A DNA stretch of 12,459 bases from Chlamydia trachomatis (lineage in GTDB: Bacteria; Chlamydiota; Chlamydiia; Chlamydiales; 2-12-FULL-49-11): contig CAMBTZ010000033.1 in assembly GCA_945870925.1 (NCBI GenBank), forward strand, positions 1 to 12,459, in the 5' to 3' direction. How positions within the stretch are numbered: the stretch's first letter is position 1; each line of letters starts with the position of its first letter. This document shows, piece after piece, positions 1 to 7,034 of this stretch. Made by a program: the position numbers and the translations under genes. Below the pieces are notes generated by a model. The model ran no database searches and was not told the DNA's origin. It saw only the letters and a program-made list of their open reading frames with translations.

Positions 1-33
1 CCTGTCCTAAAACCTAGAACGTCTTTTTAAACT

Positions 34-107
34 GAAATCTAGACTTAGCTTGATGGATTTGTATCAAAAATTCAACGCAAAGGCGCAAAGACACACATCT
101 AGATTTC
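34..107. repeat. 10-bp inverted repeat enclosing GCAAAG short repeats
   Basis: GAAATCTAGA at 34-43 is the perfect reverse complement of TCTAGATTTC at 98-107, with a 54-nt interior. The interior holds two close copies of GCAAAG (AACGCAAAGGCGCAAAGAC, about 74-92). The stretch lies downstream of the uvrB stop codon. It could be a loose transcript-end hairpin or the scar of a small repeat element. No coding potential is seen in 1-156. Confidence 0.4.
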
Positions 108-156
108 TTATTTTTAAAGCCATTTTATAGCAAATTTAAAGGACTATAAACAGGTT

Positions 157-2136
157 CTAAAGGTCTTCGAGGAGCTCGATGGAACGGTAGTGGCGGAGCT
201 CGTCACGAAATTTGGTGGCTTCTTCGAAGTTTAGGGCTTTAGCGGCATCGAGCATTAGTTTTTCAAGGTCACGAATTTTTTTCGTAATCTGTTTTGCGCT
301 CAGTTTTGTGTTTGGGCCAGGTTCCTTGATTTCGGGGACGCCAAAGGATTCTAAGAGTGAAAGGGAGGCTTTTCGTATGACCGTTTGAGGCGTAATTCCG
401 TGAGCCTTATTGTAATCTTGCTGAATTTTTCTTCGAGTTTGTGTTATTTTGATGCAGGCTTCGATTGATTTTGTCATTTTATCTGCATAGAGAATAACTC
501 TGCCTGATGCATTACGAGCAGCTCTACCGCAAGTTTGTATTAATGAAGTTTCACTTCTGAGAAAGCCCTCTTTATCAGCATCAAGAATGGTAACAAGCGT
601 TACTTCTGGAATATCAAGTCCTTCTCGCAAGAGGTTAATACCAACAAGGACGTCAAACTTCCCTTCTCTCAAGTCTTTAATGATTTGCATGCGCTCGAGT
701 GTGAGTATTTCTGAATGGAGGTACTTAGCTTTGACGCCGACTTCTTTTAAGTAGTTAGAGAGGTCAACGGAGAGTTTTTTTGTAAGAGTGGTGATTAAAA
801 TTCTTCCTCCCTTTGCAATCTCTTTTTGGATTTCTTCTAGGCAATTATCCACTTGAAATTCTGCTTTTCTAATTTCGCAAATAGGGTCGAGAAGGCCTGT
901 AGGTCTAATGATTTGATGGACGAGTTCGCCTCCGGACTCTTCAACTTCCCAAGGATTTGGAGTTGCCGATACATAGATTACACATTTAAGTTTTTCATAA
1001 AATTCTTCAAATTTTAAGGGTCTGTTATCAAAGGCAGAAGGGAGTCTAAATCCATAATTAATAAGTGTCTCTTTACGTGCGCGATCTCCATTGTACATGG
1101 CTCTAACTTGAGGAACAGATTGGTGGGATTCATCGATAAAGAAGAGAAAGTCTTTTGGAAAATAATCGATTAAAGTGGCGGGAGCAGCGCCCGGAGGTCT
1201 ATCACTAAAGTGTCGCGAGTAATTTTCAATTCCTTTGCAAAATCCAATTTCTTTGATCATCTCAAGATCATAGCGTGTCCGCTCTCGAATTCTTTGCTCT
1301 TCAAGTAGTGCGTTTTTTTCTTTAAAGTATGCAATTCGCTCTTCAAGTTCCTTTTCAATAGTAGCAATTGCCTGGTATCTTACATCATCGGGAGTGGCAT
1401 GGTGAGAGCCTGGATAGATTGAAATCGATTCAAGAATTTTAATAACTTTTCCGGTTAATGGGTCAATTTCGCTGATTCTGTCAATTTCATCACCCCACAA
1501 TTCGATACGATAGGCAAGATCACTTTCGTAGGCCGGTACGATTTCAATAATGTCGCCGCGTACTCTAAATGTGCCTCTTGCAAGCTCCATATCATTGCGT
1601 GTGTAGTGCAATTTAATAAGATGTATCAGTAAATCATCTCTTAAAATTCGATCACCTTTATTGATGTGAATGATCATTTTTGCATAGTTTTCAGGGGAGC
1701 CGAGGCCGTAGATACAAGAGACTGAAGATATAATAATTACATCTTTTCGTTCAAGTAAAGCCCTTGTTGCAGACAGTCGCATTCGGTCTATTTGATCATT
1801 GATAGCTAGGTCTTTTTCAATGTAAGTATCAGTTCTTGGAATATAGGCTTCAGGCTGATAGTAGTCATAATATGAGACAAAATATTCTACCGCATTATCT
1901 GGGAAAAATGTTTTAAACTCTTGATATAGCTGCGCTGCAAGCGTTTTATTATGGGCTAAAATTAAGGTTGGTCTTTGTGTAGCTGCGATCACATTAGCCA
2001 TCGTAAATGTCTTTCCGGAGCCTGTAATTCCGAGCAAAACCTGACTCTGTTTTCCAGCAAGAATACCCTTAGTTAACGCTTTAATTGCTTCCGGTTGATC
2101 GCCTTTCGGCTCATATTCTGTCTCTAACCTAAACAT
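157..2136 (-). CDS. uvrB: UvrABC excision nuclease subunit B (UvrB)
   Basis: This is the damage-recognition helicase-like subunit of nucleotide excision repair. It is loaded on DNA by UvrA, inserts a beta-hairpin at the lesion and recruits UvrC for incision in the cytoplasm. The 659 residues match the usual family length. Visible motifs are Walker A GITGSGKT (36-43), the beta-hairpin region YDYYQPEAYIPRTDTYIEKD (90-109), the Walker B box DESH (335-338), SATP (390-393), LLREGLDIPE (502-511), QTCGRAARN (534-542) and a C-terminal UVR domain (about 615-654) that contacts UvrC. The start codon lies 13 nt inside the 3' end of the upstream tyrP gene, with GGGGA about 10 nt before it, so translation is probably coupled to tyrP. 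DESHQ in place of the enterobacterial DESHV agrees with a chlamydial-type protein, which is inference. The identification is secure. Confidence 0.98.
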   Translation of the reverse strand: MFRLETEYEPKGDQPEAIKALTKGILAGKQSQVLLGITGSGKTFTMANVIAATQRPTLILAHNKTLAAQLYQEFKTFFPDNAVEYFVSYYDYYQPEAYIPRTDTYIEKDLAINDQIDRMRLSATRALLERKDVIIISSVSCIYGLGSPENYAKMIIHINKGDRILRDDLLIHLIKLHYTRNDMELARGTFRVRGDIIEIVPAYESDLAYRIELWGDEIDRISEIDPLTGKVIKILESISIYPGSHHATPDDVRYQAIATIEKELEERIAYFKEKNALLEEQRIRERTRYDLEMIKEIGFCKGIENYSRHFSDRPPGAAPATLIDYFPKDFLFFIDESHQSVPQVRAMYNGDRARKETLINYGFRLPSAFDNRPLKFEEFYEKLKCVIYVSATPNPWEVEESGGELVHQIIRPTGLLDPICEIRKAEFQVDNCLEEIQKEIAKGGRILITTLTKKLSVDLSNYLKEVGVKAKYLHSEILTLERMQIIKDLREGKFDVLVGINLLREGLDIPEVTLVTILDADKEGFLRSETSLIQTCGRAARNASGRVILYADKMTKSIEACIKITQTRRKIQQDYNKAHGITPQTVIRKASLSLLESFGVPEIKEPGPNTKLSAKQITKKIRDLEKLMLDAAKALNFEEATKFRDELRHYRSIELLEDL

Positions 2137-3311
2137 TTATCAAAAAATCCCCAGCAGGTGAGAAGGTTGATAGTGATTATGATAAAAGAGAAAATGATGG
2201 TAGATATTAGAAGAATTCGACCTTTTAGAGTTTTATAAAATTTGGGGGAATCTAAGGTCCATGCCATTGCAGCAGGCAAGAAAACAAGGAGAATTGCAAC
2301 AAATGCTCCTGCATATTCAAGAGCCAAAAGAAATCCTCTCTGATAGGAAAAGACAAAAATAAGAGGGGGGATGAATGTGAGGCTTATTGCAAGTAACCGT
2401 CCTTCCCAGCTTTTTTTTATTTTGAGGCCATCAGTTAAAAAGTCTGCTAAGCTTAAAGAGACCCCTAAAAATGAAGTAATAATAGCAAAAAATGAGAAGG
2501 CATATGCTCCGATTTTTACCCAATGAGACTGAATCATATTTGCTAGGGGGCCTGTAGCAGGAATACCATTTCTCCATGCTTCAGCTAAACCATTTGAGCC
2601 TTCTAAGGGGACAGATCCAAGTACTAAAAATTGCCAGATTCCGTTAATAAGAAAGGCTAGTAAGCTACCGATAATGACAACTTTATAAAGCGTTTTCTTG
2701 TCGTGATCGAGATAAGTTGCAAGACTCGGAATAATAATATGATAACCAAATGAGGTCAATACAACGGGTGCTGCATAAGCAAAAGGGGCCCAAGATACGT
2801 GAGATAAAAGATTTATTTGAATATGAGGTGGAATAAATCCAATTAATACTAAATAGGCTAGCACAAGACAAGCCATCAATATACGATTGACCCAATCAAC
2901 GCCTCGAGTCCCAAGATAGATAAATCCACCAAACAGAAGTGGGAGGACAAATTTTGCAATATCATTTGAAATAAAAGGAAATAAACCTGCAAAAAGAGGA
3001 GCGCTTCCTGAGATATAGGCAGCCATTAAAGAATATAGAAGGAGTAGGTAGAAAACCCAAGCAACTGCTTTTCCCCAAAACCCCAATGTTTTCTCAGCCA
3101 TTGTAATTAAATTAGCCTGACCACCCACGGCACAATTAATTTCTATGAACAAAAACCCGGTAAATAGCATGAAGATCCAGCAAACCAGAAATAAGAGCAT
3201 TGAGGGGCCAAATCCCATAAATCCAGTCATAACGGGAAGACCAAGCATGCCCACGCCAATTGTTGTCCCGGCTACTAATAGGATTCCACCTAATACAGGT
3301 CCAAACTTCAT
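2124..3311 (-). CDS. tyrP: Aromatic amino acid (tyrosine/tryptophan) permease, TyrP-like
   Basis: This is an inner-membrane permease of the hydroxy/aromatic amino acid permease family (HAAAP, Trp/Tyr permease), which imports aromatic amino acids with protons. The 395-residue protein is almost entirely hydrophobic. I count about eleven membrane segments, near 7-27, 35-56, 83-103, 121-135, 144-161, 176-197, 209-232, 268-290, 305-323, 328-350 and 366-387. The first segment has the family signature GTTIGVGMLGLP (15-26), and SFGYHIIIPSL (187-197) matches the conserved FGxH-xxPSL block. The start is supported by GAGGTG on the minus strand 5 nt upstream. Its stop codon lies inside uvrB, so the two genes look co-transcribed. 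Tyrosine versus tryptophan preference cannot be read from the sequence. The symbol follows the chlamydial and enterobacterial naming. Confidence 0.9.
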   Translation of the reverse strand: MKFGPVLGGILLVAGTTIGVGMLGLPVMTGFMGFGPSMLLFLVCWIFMLFTGFLFIEINCAVGGQANLITMAEKTLGFWGKAVAWVFYLLLLYSLMAAYISGSAPLFAGLFPFISNDIAKFVLPLLFGGFIYLGTRGVDWVNRILMACLVLAYLVLIGFIPPHIQINLLSHVSWAPFAYAAPVVLTSFGYHIIIPSLATYLDHDKKTLYKVVIIGSLLAFLINGIWQFLVLGSVPLEGSNGLAEAWRNGIPATGPLANMIQSHWVKIGAYAFSFFAIITSFLGVSLSLADFLTDGLKIKKSWEGRLLAISLTFIPPLIFVFSYQRGFLLALEYAGAFVAILLVFLPAAMAWTLDSPKFYKTLKGRILLISTIIFSFIIITINLLTCWGFFDKCLG

Positions 3312-3332
3312 AAATACACCTCAAAGCCCTAT

Positions 3333-3338
3333 ATTATA
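3333..3338 (-). promoter_or_regulatory. Candidate -10 box for the tyrP-uvrB operon
   Basis: On the minus strand a perfect TATAAT lies 21 nt upstream of the tyrP ATG, and no other gene precedes it on this strand for more than 800 bp. The position expected for a -35 box is C-rich (TCCCCC, at 3356-3361) and unlike TTGACA, so only the -10 element is supported. Confidence 0.35.
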
Positions 3339-3352
3339 GCTTATTTCATAAT

Positions 3353-3400
3353 TTAGGGGGAGATTAGGTTTCTTGACATGTCCTGGGCTTGACCTGACCC
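3353..3400 (-). repeat. Left copy of a 48-bp direct repeat (DR-L)
   Basis: This copy aligns without gaps to 4165-4212, exactly 812 bp away, with 44 of 48 bases identical; the first 24 bases are identical. Read on the minus strand it encodes GQAQDMSRNLISP followed by TAA, against GQAQDVSRNLISP and stop at the end of the hydrolase gene. Here no larger reading frame joins it: an in-frame TGA lies about 70 bp upstream on that strand, in the GC-rich patch. It is therefore an orphan copy of that gene end, or a repeat that has also supplied the hydrolase tail. Confidence 0.85.
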
Positions 3401-3510
3401 TCTTTTACATGCTACCGAGCCTGCTACTGTGGAAGGTCACTTCCCCTCAAGACCAGATGCCCGTACTTATCGACTTTCAGATCTAATAACCCGATACTCA
3501 GGTTAGAAGC
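3377..3510. other. GC-rich patch without a recognised gene
   Basis: Positions 3381-3480 are 53% G+C by direct count, while a sample just downstream (3541-3600) is 37%. The stretch is open over 25 or more codons in several frames on both strands, but none has a convincing start or a family I recognise. A small hairpin, GGAAG-GTCA-CTTCC, sits at 3431-3444. The composition and position between the left repeat and the orphan ORF suggest a fragment of imported DNA. No tRNA-like T-arm or other known RNA signature is seen. Confidence 0.5.
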
Positions 3511-3511
3511 A

Positions 3512-3934
3512 ATGGTCTTTTTAGGAAAAAAATATCCGGCGAGAAAAAAATCTACCTCTGTTTTGGAACTTGCCCAATATTTAGATGAGCTATTGGGGAA
3601 TAGTAAAAACTTGTGGTGTCTATTTGAGGATCTAGTACGATCAAAGAGTGATTTCTTGGGAGAACAGACTGAAGAAAATACCGCCTATTTTGAGGAAGAG
3701 GTATATTATTATTTAAGAGGAGATGAGTTTTCTTTAGAAAAGGGGATGCATCTAATTCGATATAGTAATGCTCAATGGTATTATATGAATGTTATTACTT
3801 CAGAGCCAATTTTGCCTGTACAAGACAACTTAACAATAGAATTAATTCGGGATATTGCAGCTAAGACCTCTAACATTGTCATAGGAGCTTATGATATGGA
3901 AGGATATGTCGTATGGGGGAAAAATGTTAAGTAA
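3512..3934 (+). CDS. Hypothetical protein, possibly the 5' part of a broken gene
   Basis: I do not recognise this 140-residue protein. It has a basic N-terminus (GKKYPARKK, 5-13), then a predicted helical and acidic middle (about 17-80) rich in Glu, Asp and Tyr, including FEEEVYYYLRGDEF (60-73). The C-terminal half alternates hydrophobic residues in a way that suggests beta strands (NIVIGAYDMEGYVVW, 121-135). It has no signal peptide, membrane segment or catalytic motif that I can name. No strong ribosome-binding site precedes the ATG, and the frame stays open upstream back to a TGA at 3395-3397, so the true start is uncertain. The same frame continues for 71 codons after its TAA stop, which suggests either a recent nonsense mutation or two adjacent fragments. 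It lies alone on the plus strand inside the 812-bp direct-repeat segment. Confidence 0.5.
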   Translation: MVFLGKKYPARKKSTSVLELAQYLDELLGNSKNLWCLFEDLVRSKSDFLGEQTEENTAYFEEEVYYYLRGDEFSLEKGMHLIRYSNAQWYYMNVITSEPILPVQDNLTIELIRDIAAKTSNIVIGAYDMEGYVVWGKNVK

Positions 3935-4150
3935 ATTATTAATATTAATAAATGTGGTCAGGTCTGCAATTCTGCACTTTCTAAATTTGATAAAAACAAG
4001 GATAAATCTATTTTAATTGCAGGTAAGTGGAGAAATGCCGCTGTCCATTCAGAACCAGAACAATTGCAAAAAAGATTATTTATTTCAGTAGTTCCATGCA
4101 GCGAGTTTGAATTAGAGAATTTAAAAACCAAATTTCTAATGGGTTATTAA
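3935..4150 (+). pseudogene. In-frame continuation after the stop at 3932-3934; start-less ORF remnant
   Basis: Directly after the TAA of the preceding ORF, the same frame is open for 71 codons to a TAA at 4148-4150. The translation is protein-like and includes KCGQVCNSALSKFDKNKDK and GKWRNAAVHSEPEQLQK. There is no ATG or GTG near its beginning; the only in-frame ATG is three codons before the end, and an in-frame TTG would leave under 30 residues. It is best read as the 3' part of a gene interrupted by one nonsense codon, or as a fragment left by rearrangement. I do not recognise a family. A chance open frame in AT-rich DNA cannot be excluded. Confidence 0.35.
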
Positions 4151-4164
4151 ATGATTCGTTATAA

Positions 4165-4212
4165 TTAGGGGGAGATTAGGTTTCTTGATACGTCCTGGGC
4201 TTGGCCTGTCCC
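4165..4212 (-). repeat. Right copy of the 48-bp direct repeat (DR-R), within the hydrolase 3' end
   Basis: This is the partner of 3353-3400, with mismatches only at 4189, 4191, 4204 and 4209. Its left edge coincides with the hydrolase stop codon (TTA on the plus strand at 4165-4167). Weaker similarity continues about 7 bp further left (ATAATT) with a one-base indel. The repeat encodes the final residues of the hydrolase. Confidence 0.85.
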
Positions 4213-5238
4213 TTTAGTGGGGAGAATTTTTACTTGTCCTGAGGTGAGGTCAAAGTCGCGAAGGTCTATCACTTTGATAGTCTGGTCGTCGTAGGTTTTA
4301 TAGTAGTATTGGAGAGTTTGAGGGTCTCTTGCGCAGGTGACTTGTGTTTGGCATATGTGGTTCACTCCATCTGCATTTTCGATGGCAACGCCGACGGGGA
4401 TGTCGAATTGATTGAGAATATGGAAGAGTTGAAAGATTGCATCATGGGCATTTTTGGAAGGTATAGCTGCAGATGAAAAAATAGCTGCTCTTATAAAGCG
4501 TGATGGGGGTGTAAAGTCGCCAGGCAGTCCTACCATTCCCGAGCCTGAGCCTAATTGTTTAAAGAGGATTCCGTTGATTGATACAGGGATTGCGTTATAG
4601 GGACTAAGGTGGATGTAATTTCTAAGATTTGTTAGATGCCAATCAAAGGTTGGGGAGTTAGTTAGAGTTCCAAGTTCATTATCATAGGTGACAAGAGTGC
4701 CGCCGAGGGGTTCGATTACTAAGCAGTTACCGTCTTTATCATAAACAATATAATGAAAAGGTGGAGGTGTTTTGCCCCACTCTTCTGTTACTGTTGGTGC
4801 GATGATTACATCTTTTAGAGCCTCTTTTACTTCGAGCACTGTGGCAAATTGAGTTAATATCCAATTAGGAAATTCAATGGGGGAAAGAGAGCGCCTTTGA
4901 TTTTCTTGAGTCGTTGGAGTGTAACCTGCAAATGTTGGAAAATAAAATGTACCGACAGATAACCCCTTTTCATTCATTCCGTCAAGCATTGCTAAGTGTG
5001 AAAAAGCAATTGCGCCAATAGTAGCATATTTTGATTTATAACGGAGGCCTGGACCATTTGGTGTAGTCCCGATAAATGAGTAACCACGTGGGATCACAGC
5101 GCTATCAAGATCGACAGGTATGCCAAATTCAAGGGTCCTTCCATGAACAATTGAACCATCTGCTGCAACTAATTTTATTCCTGTACAAGCTTCAACTTGA
5201 GTAAAGAGAAGTGCAAACCCCAAAATAATTTTTTTCAT
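4165..5238 (-). CDS. Exported linear amide C-N hydrolase (choloylglycine hydrolase / penicillin V acylase family)
   Basis: This is an Ntn-hydrolase that cleaves a linear amide bond; family members act on bile salts, penicillin V or N-acyl homoserine lactones. I chose the ATG at 5238, giving 357 residues. GAGGAGA lies 5 nt before it and it opens a clean signal peptide MKKIILGFALLFTQVEA (1-17). A 13-codon-longer start at 5277 has no such support and would bury the signal. Cleavage after residue 17 would expose Cys18, the expected N-terminal nucleophile (CTGIKL). Other family positions are Arg34 in HGRTLEFG, Asn194 in LTNSPTFDWH and Arg247 in PSRFIRA. The protein therefore looks catalytically intact and periplasmic, outer-membrane or secreted. 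The last 15 residues (GTGQAQDVSRNLISP) lie in a repeated DNA segment and may not be native to the family. Substrate is unknown. The gene is divergent from the glycosyltransferase pair. Confidence 0.9.
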   Translation of the reverse strand: MKKIILGFALLFTQVEACTGIKLVAADGSIVHGRTLEFGIPVDLDSAVIPRGYSFIGTTPNGPGLRYKSKYATIGAIAFSHLAMLDGMNEKGLSVGTFYFPTFAGYTPTTQENQRRSLSPIEFPNWILTQFATVLEVKEALKDVIIAPTVTEEWGKTPPPFHYIVYDKDGNCLVIEPLGGTLVTYDNELGTLTNSPTFDWHLTNLRNYIHLSPYNAIPVSINGILFKQLGSGSGMVGLPGDFTPPSRFIRAAIFSSAAIPSKNAHDAIFQLFHILNQFDIPVGVAIENADGVNHICQTQVTCARDPQTLQYYYKTYDDQTIKVIDLRDFDLTSGQVKILPTKGTGQAQDVSRNLISP

Positions 5239-5243
5239 TGATT

Positions 5244-5250
5244 TCTCCTC
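5244..5250 (-). promoter_or_regulatory. Ribosome-binding site deciding the hydrolase start
   Basis: GAGGAGA on the minus strand sits 5 nt before the ATG at 5238-5236. Together with the signal peptide that begins there, it favours this start over the in-frame ATG at 5277. Confidence 0.75.
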
Positions 5251-5285
5251 GCCATAAATTTTAATCAGCCATATCATGAATAGCT

Positions 5286-5291
5286 TATAAT
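5286..5291 (+). promoter_or_regulatory. Candidate -10 box for the tandem glycosyltransferase operon
   Basis: A perfect TATAAT lies 21 nt upstream of the ATG at 5313, in the 74-bp gap shared with the divergent hydrolase gene. No good -35 box is found at 16-18 nt spacing. AGAGGT at 5303-5308 is the ribosome-binding site. Confidence 0.35.
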
Positions 5292-5312
5292 TTCTTCAAA
5301 AAAGAGGTCCTA

Positions 5313-7034
5313 ATGTTTAATAAGCGTTCATATGGAATTACCGGCATTGTTTTTATACTAGGGCTTGCTTTCTTCTTATTTCAGACAAATATTTTAAAAG
5401 GTTTTGAGGATGAGCTGAATATAGCAAAACATCAAACGGTAACAAAAGAGTTAGAGTTTGTTATTGTAGTCCCATCTTTTAATAACGATCTCTATTTTGA
5501 AAGAAATTTAGATTCAATTTTTTCTCAGGATTACAGAAATTATAGTGTTGTATACATAGATGATTGCTCTACAGACAGCACATATTCCAATGTAAAAAAT
5601 TATGTAACACAAAAAGGGATTGAAAATCAGATTCAATTGATATGCAATTCAGTAAATCGGAAAGCGCTTTACAATCTGTATACGGTGATTCACTCACTTC
5701 GCAATGATAAAATTGTTGTTCTTTTAGATGGAGATGATTGGTTTGCAAATGAACATGTTCTTTCAAATCTAAATGAATATTATCAAAATGATGATATGTG
5801 GATGAGTTATGGGCAATATGTTCGATATCCTGATAATAGAAAGGGGATGTGCGCGCCTGTCACAAAATCCTTTCTCCAAAAAGCAAATATGCGATTAGGT
5901 AAATGGCAATATTCACATCTTCGATCATTTTATGCGGGTCTATTTAAGAGAATTAAATTCAATGATTTAATTAATAATGACCAGTTTTTTTCATCGGCTT
6001 GGGATCTTGCTATTATGTTTCCTATGATGGAGATGGCAAGAACGCACGTCTATTTTACACCGGAAATTTCGTATGTCTATAATTATGAAACGCCATTAAC
6101 AGATGCAAAACTTAGGTTAAATGAACAAAAAAAAATAGAGCAAGCAATCCGGCAGAAGACTATTTATCCGGCACTAACAGTTGATCCAAGATTTCCACTT
6201 GCGTTAGCTGAAGCTGACTTGGTTATCTTTTCTTACAATAGACCGATGCAGCTTTTTGCTCTTTTAGAATCAATAGAGAAAAATATAACCGGATTTAGAA
6301 AAATAGGTATTATTTATAGAGAAGATCCCGATTATATTTTTGGGTATGACTCTGTAAAAAGCCGTTTTTCAAATGTTCAATTTTTCAAGCAGTCAAATGA
6401 TAAGCCTAAGGAGGACTTCAAGCCTCTTGTTTTAGAATTATTCAAAGGTGAATTTGGTAAAGGGGCAGATTATATTGCATTTGCTGTGGATGATATTATC
6501 ATAACTGATCAAATAGATGTTGCAGATAGCGTTTTAAGGCTACAAGAAACAGGTGCTTATGGTATGTATTATAGGCTTGGAAAACATGTTGATCACTGTT
6601 ATATGCACAATGATGAATATACAGGTGTTCCAAATTTGATTGAGGTTAATTCTGGATGTTTTGCTTGGCAATTTAAGCAAGGTATAGGTGACTGGGCCTA
6701 TCCAAATTCTGTTGATCTTGTTTTGTATCCTAAGGATCAAATAATAAATGAAATTGAAAATATGAAATATACATTTCCTAATGACTTTGAAGGGGAGTGG
6801 GCAAGATATGCAGATGCAAATAAAGTAGGGCTCTGTTATGAGAGAGCAAAGATGGTAAATATTCCGATGAATATTGTTTCAACATTTAAAAACCGTGCAG
6901 CAAACACTTTTTCAGCTGAAGAGCTCAATTTAATGTTTAGTGAAGGTCTAAAAATTGATATTGCCCCCTTCTTTCAGATTTTAAATAAAGGGGCGCATGC
7001 AGATTTAGAACCTCAGTTTATCACAAGGGATTAA
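5313..7034 (+). CDS. Membrane-anchored two-domain family 2 glycosyltransferase (first of tandem pair)
   Basis: This protein of 573 residues transfers a sugar from an activated donor to an unknown acceptor. A hydrophobic segment at about 9-25 (GITGIVFILGLAFFLF) is a signal anchor or signal peptide. A GT-A domain follows at about 48-280. It has the nucleotide-binding start FVIVVPSFNN (49-58), YIDDCSTDST (81-90), the metal-binding block LLDGDDWF (137-144) and a probable catalytic-base region SAWDLAIMFP (228-237). A second, weaker GT-A-like domain runs from about 300 to the end. It starts LVIFSYNRPMQL (303-314), has FAVDDIII (390-397) in the DxD position, and ends with EELN-x4-EGLKIDI (536-550). 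ATG is supported by AGAGGT 4 nt upstream. The next gene is a close paralogue overlapping by 1 nt, so the two are probably translationally coupled. Acceptor and donor cannot be read from the sequence. Confidence 0.85.
   Translation: MFNKRSYGITGIVFILGLAFFLFQTNILKGFEDELNIAKHQTVTKELEFVIVVPSFNNDLYFERNLDSIFSQDYRNYSVVYIDDCSTDSTYSNVKNYVTQKGIENQIQLICNSVNRKALYNLYTVIHSLRNDKIVVLLDGDDWFANEHVLSNLNEYYQNDDMWMSYGQYVRYPDNRKGMCAPVTKSFLQKANMRLGKWQYSHLRSFYAGLFKRIKFNDLINNDQFFSSAWDLAIMFPMMEMARTHVYFTPEISYVYNYETPLTDAKLRLNEQKKIEQAIRQKTIYPALTVDPRFPLALAEADLVIFSYNRPMQLFALLESIEKNITGFRKIGIIYREDPDYIFGYDSVKSRFSNVQFFKQSNDKPKEDFKPLVLELFKGEFGKGADYIAFAVDDIIITDQIDVADSVLRLQETGAYGMYYRLGKHVDHCYMHNDEYTGVPNLIEVNSGCFAWQFKQGIGDWAYPNSVDLVLYPKDQIINEIENMKYTFPNDFEGEWARYADANKVGLCYERAKMVNIPMNIVSTFKNRAANTFSAEELNLMFSEGLKIDIAPFFQILNKGAHADLEPQFITRD

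Noticed and set aside
3373..3378. Perfect TTGACA on the plus strand in the left repeat, as a possible -35 box for the orphan ORF
   Set aside because: No -10-like hexamer follows at 16-18 nt (GACCCT at 17), and the right copy reads TTGATA.
3409..3486. Small plus-strand ORF beginning ATGCTACCGAGC, 25 codons
   Set aside because: No ribosome-binding site and no recognisable product; other frames in the same GC-rich patch are equally open.
3470..3498. TCGACT and GATACT with 17-nt spacing before the ORF at 3512
   Set aside because: Each hexamer matches only 4 of 6 consensus bases, a level expected by chance.
3391..3964. 9-bp inverted pair GACCTGACC (3391-3399) and GGTCAGGTC (3956-3964) as possible transposon ends
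   Set aside because: The match does not extend beyond 9 bp, has no flanking duplication and no transposase between; chance is likely over this distance.
5239..5277. Longer hydrolase N-terminus starting at 5277
   Set aside because: It has no ribosome-binding site, adds MIWLIKIYGEEKS before a complete signal peptide, and the internal ATG has an ideal GAGGAGA.
3331..5291. Similar contexts around the -10 boxes of tyrP (ATGAAATAAGCTATAAT) and the glycosyltransferase operon (ATGAATAGCTTATAAT) as a shared operator
   Set aside because: Alignment needs gaps, and AT-rich promoter DNA gives such similarity by chance.
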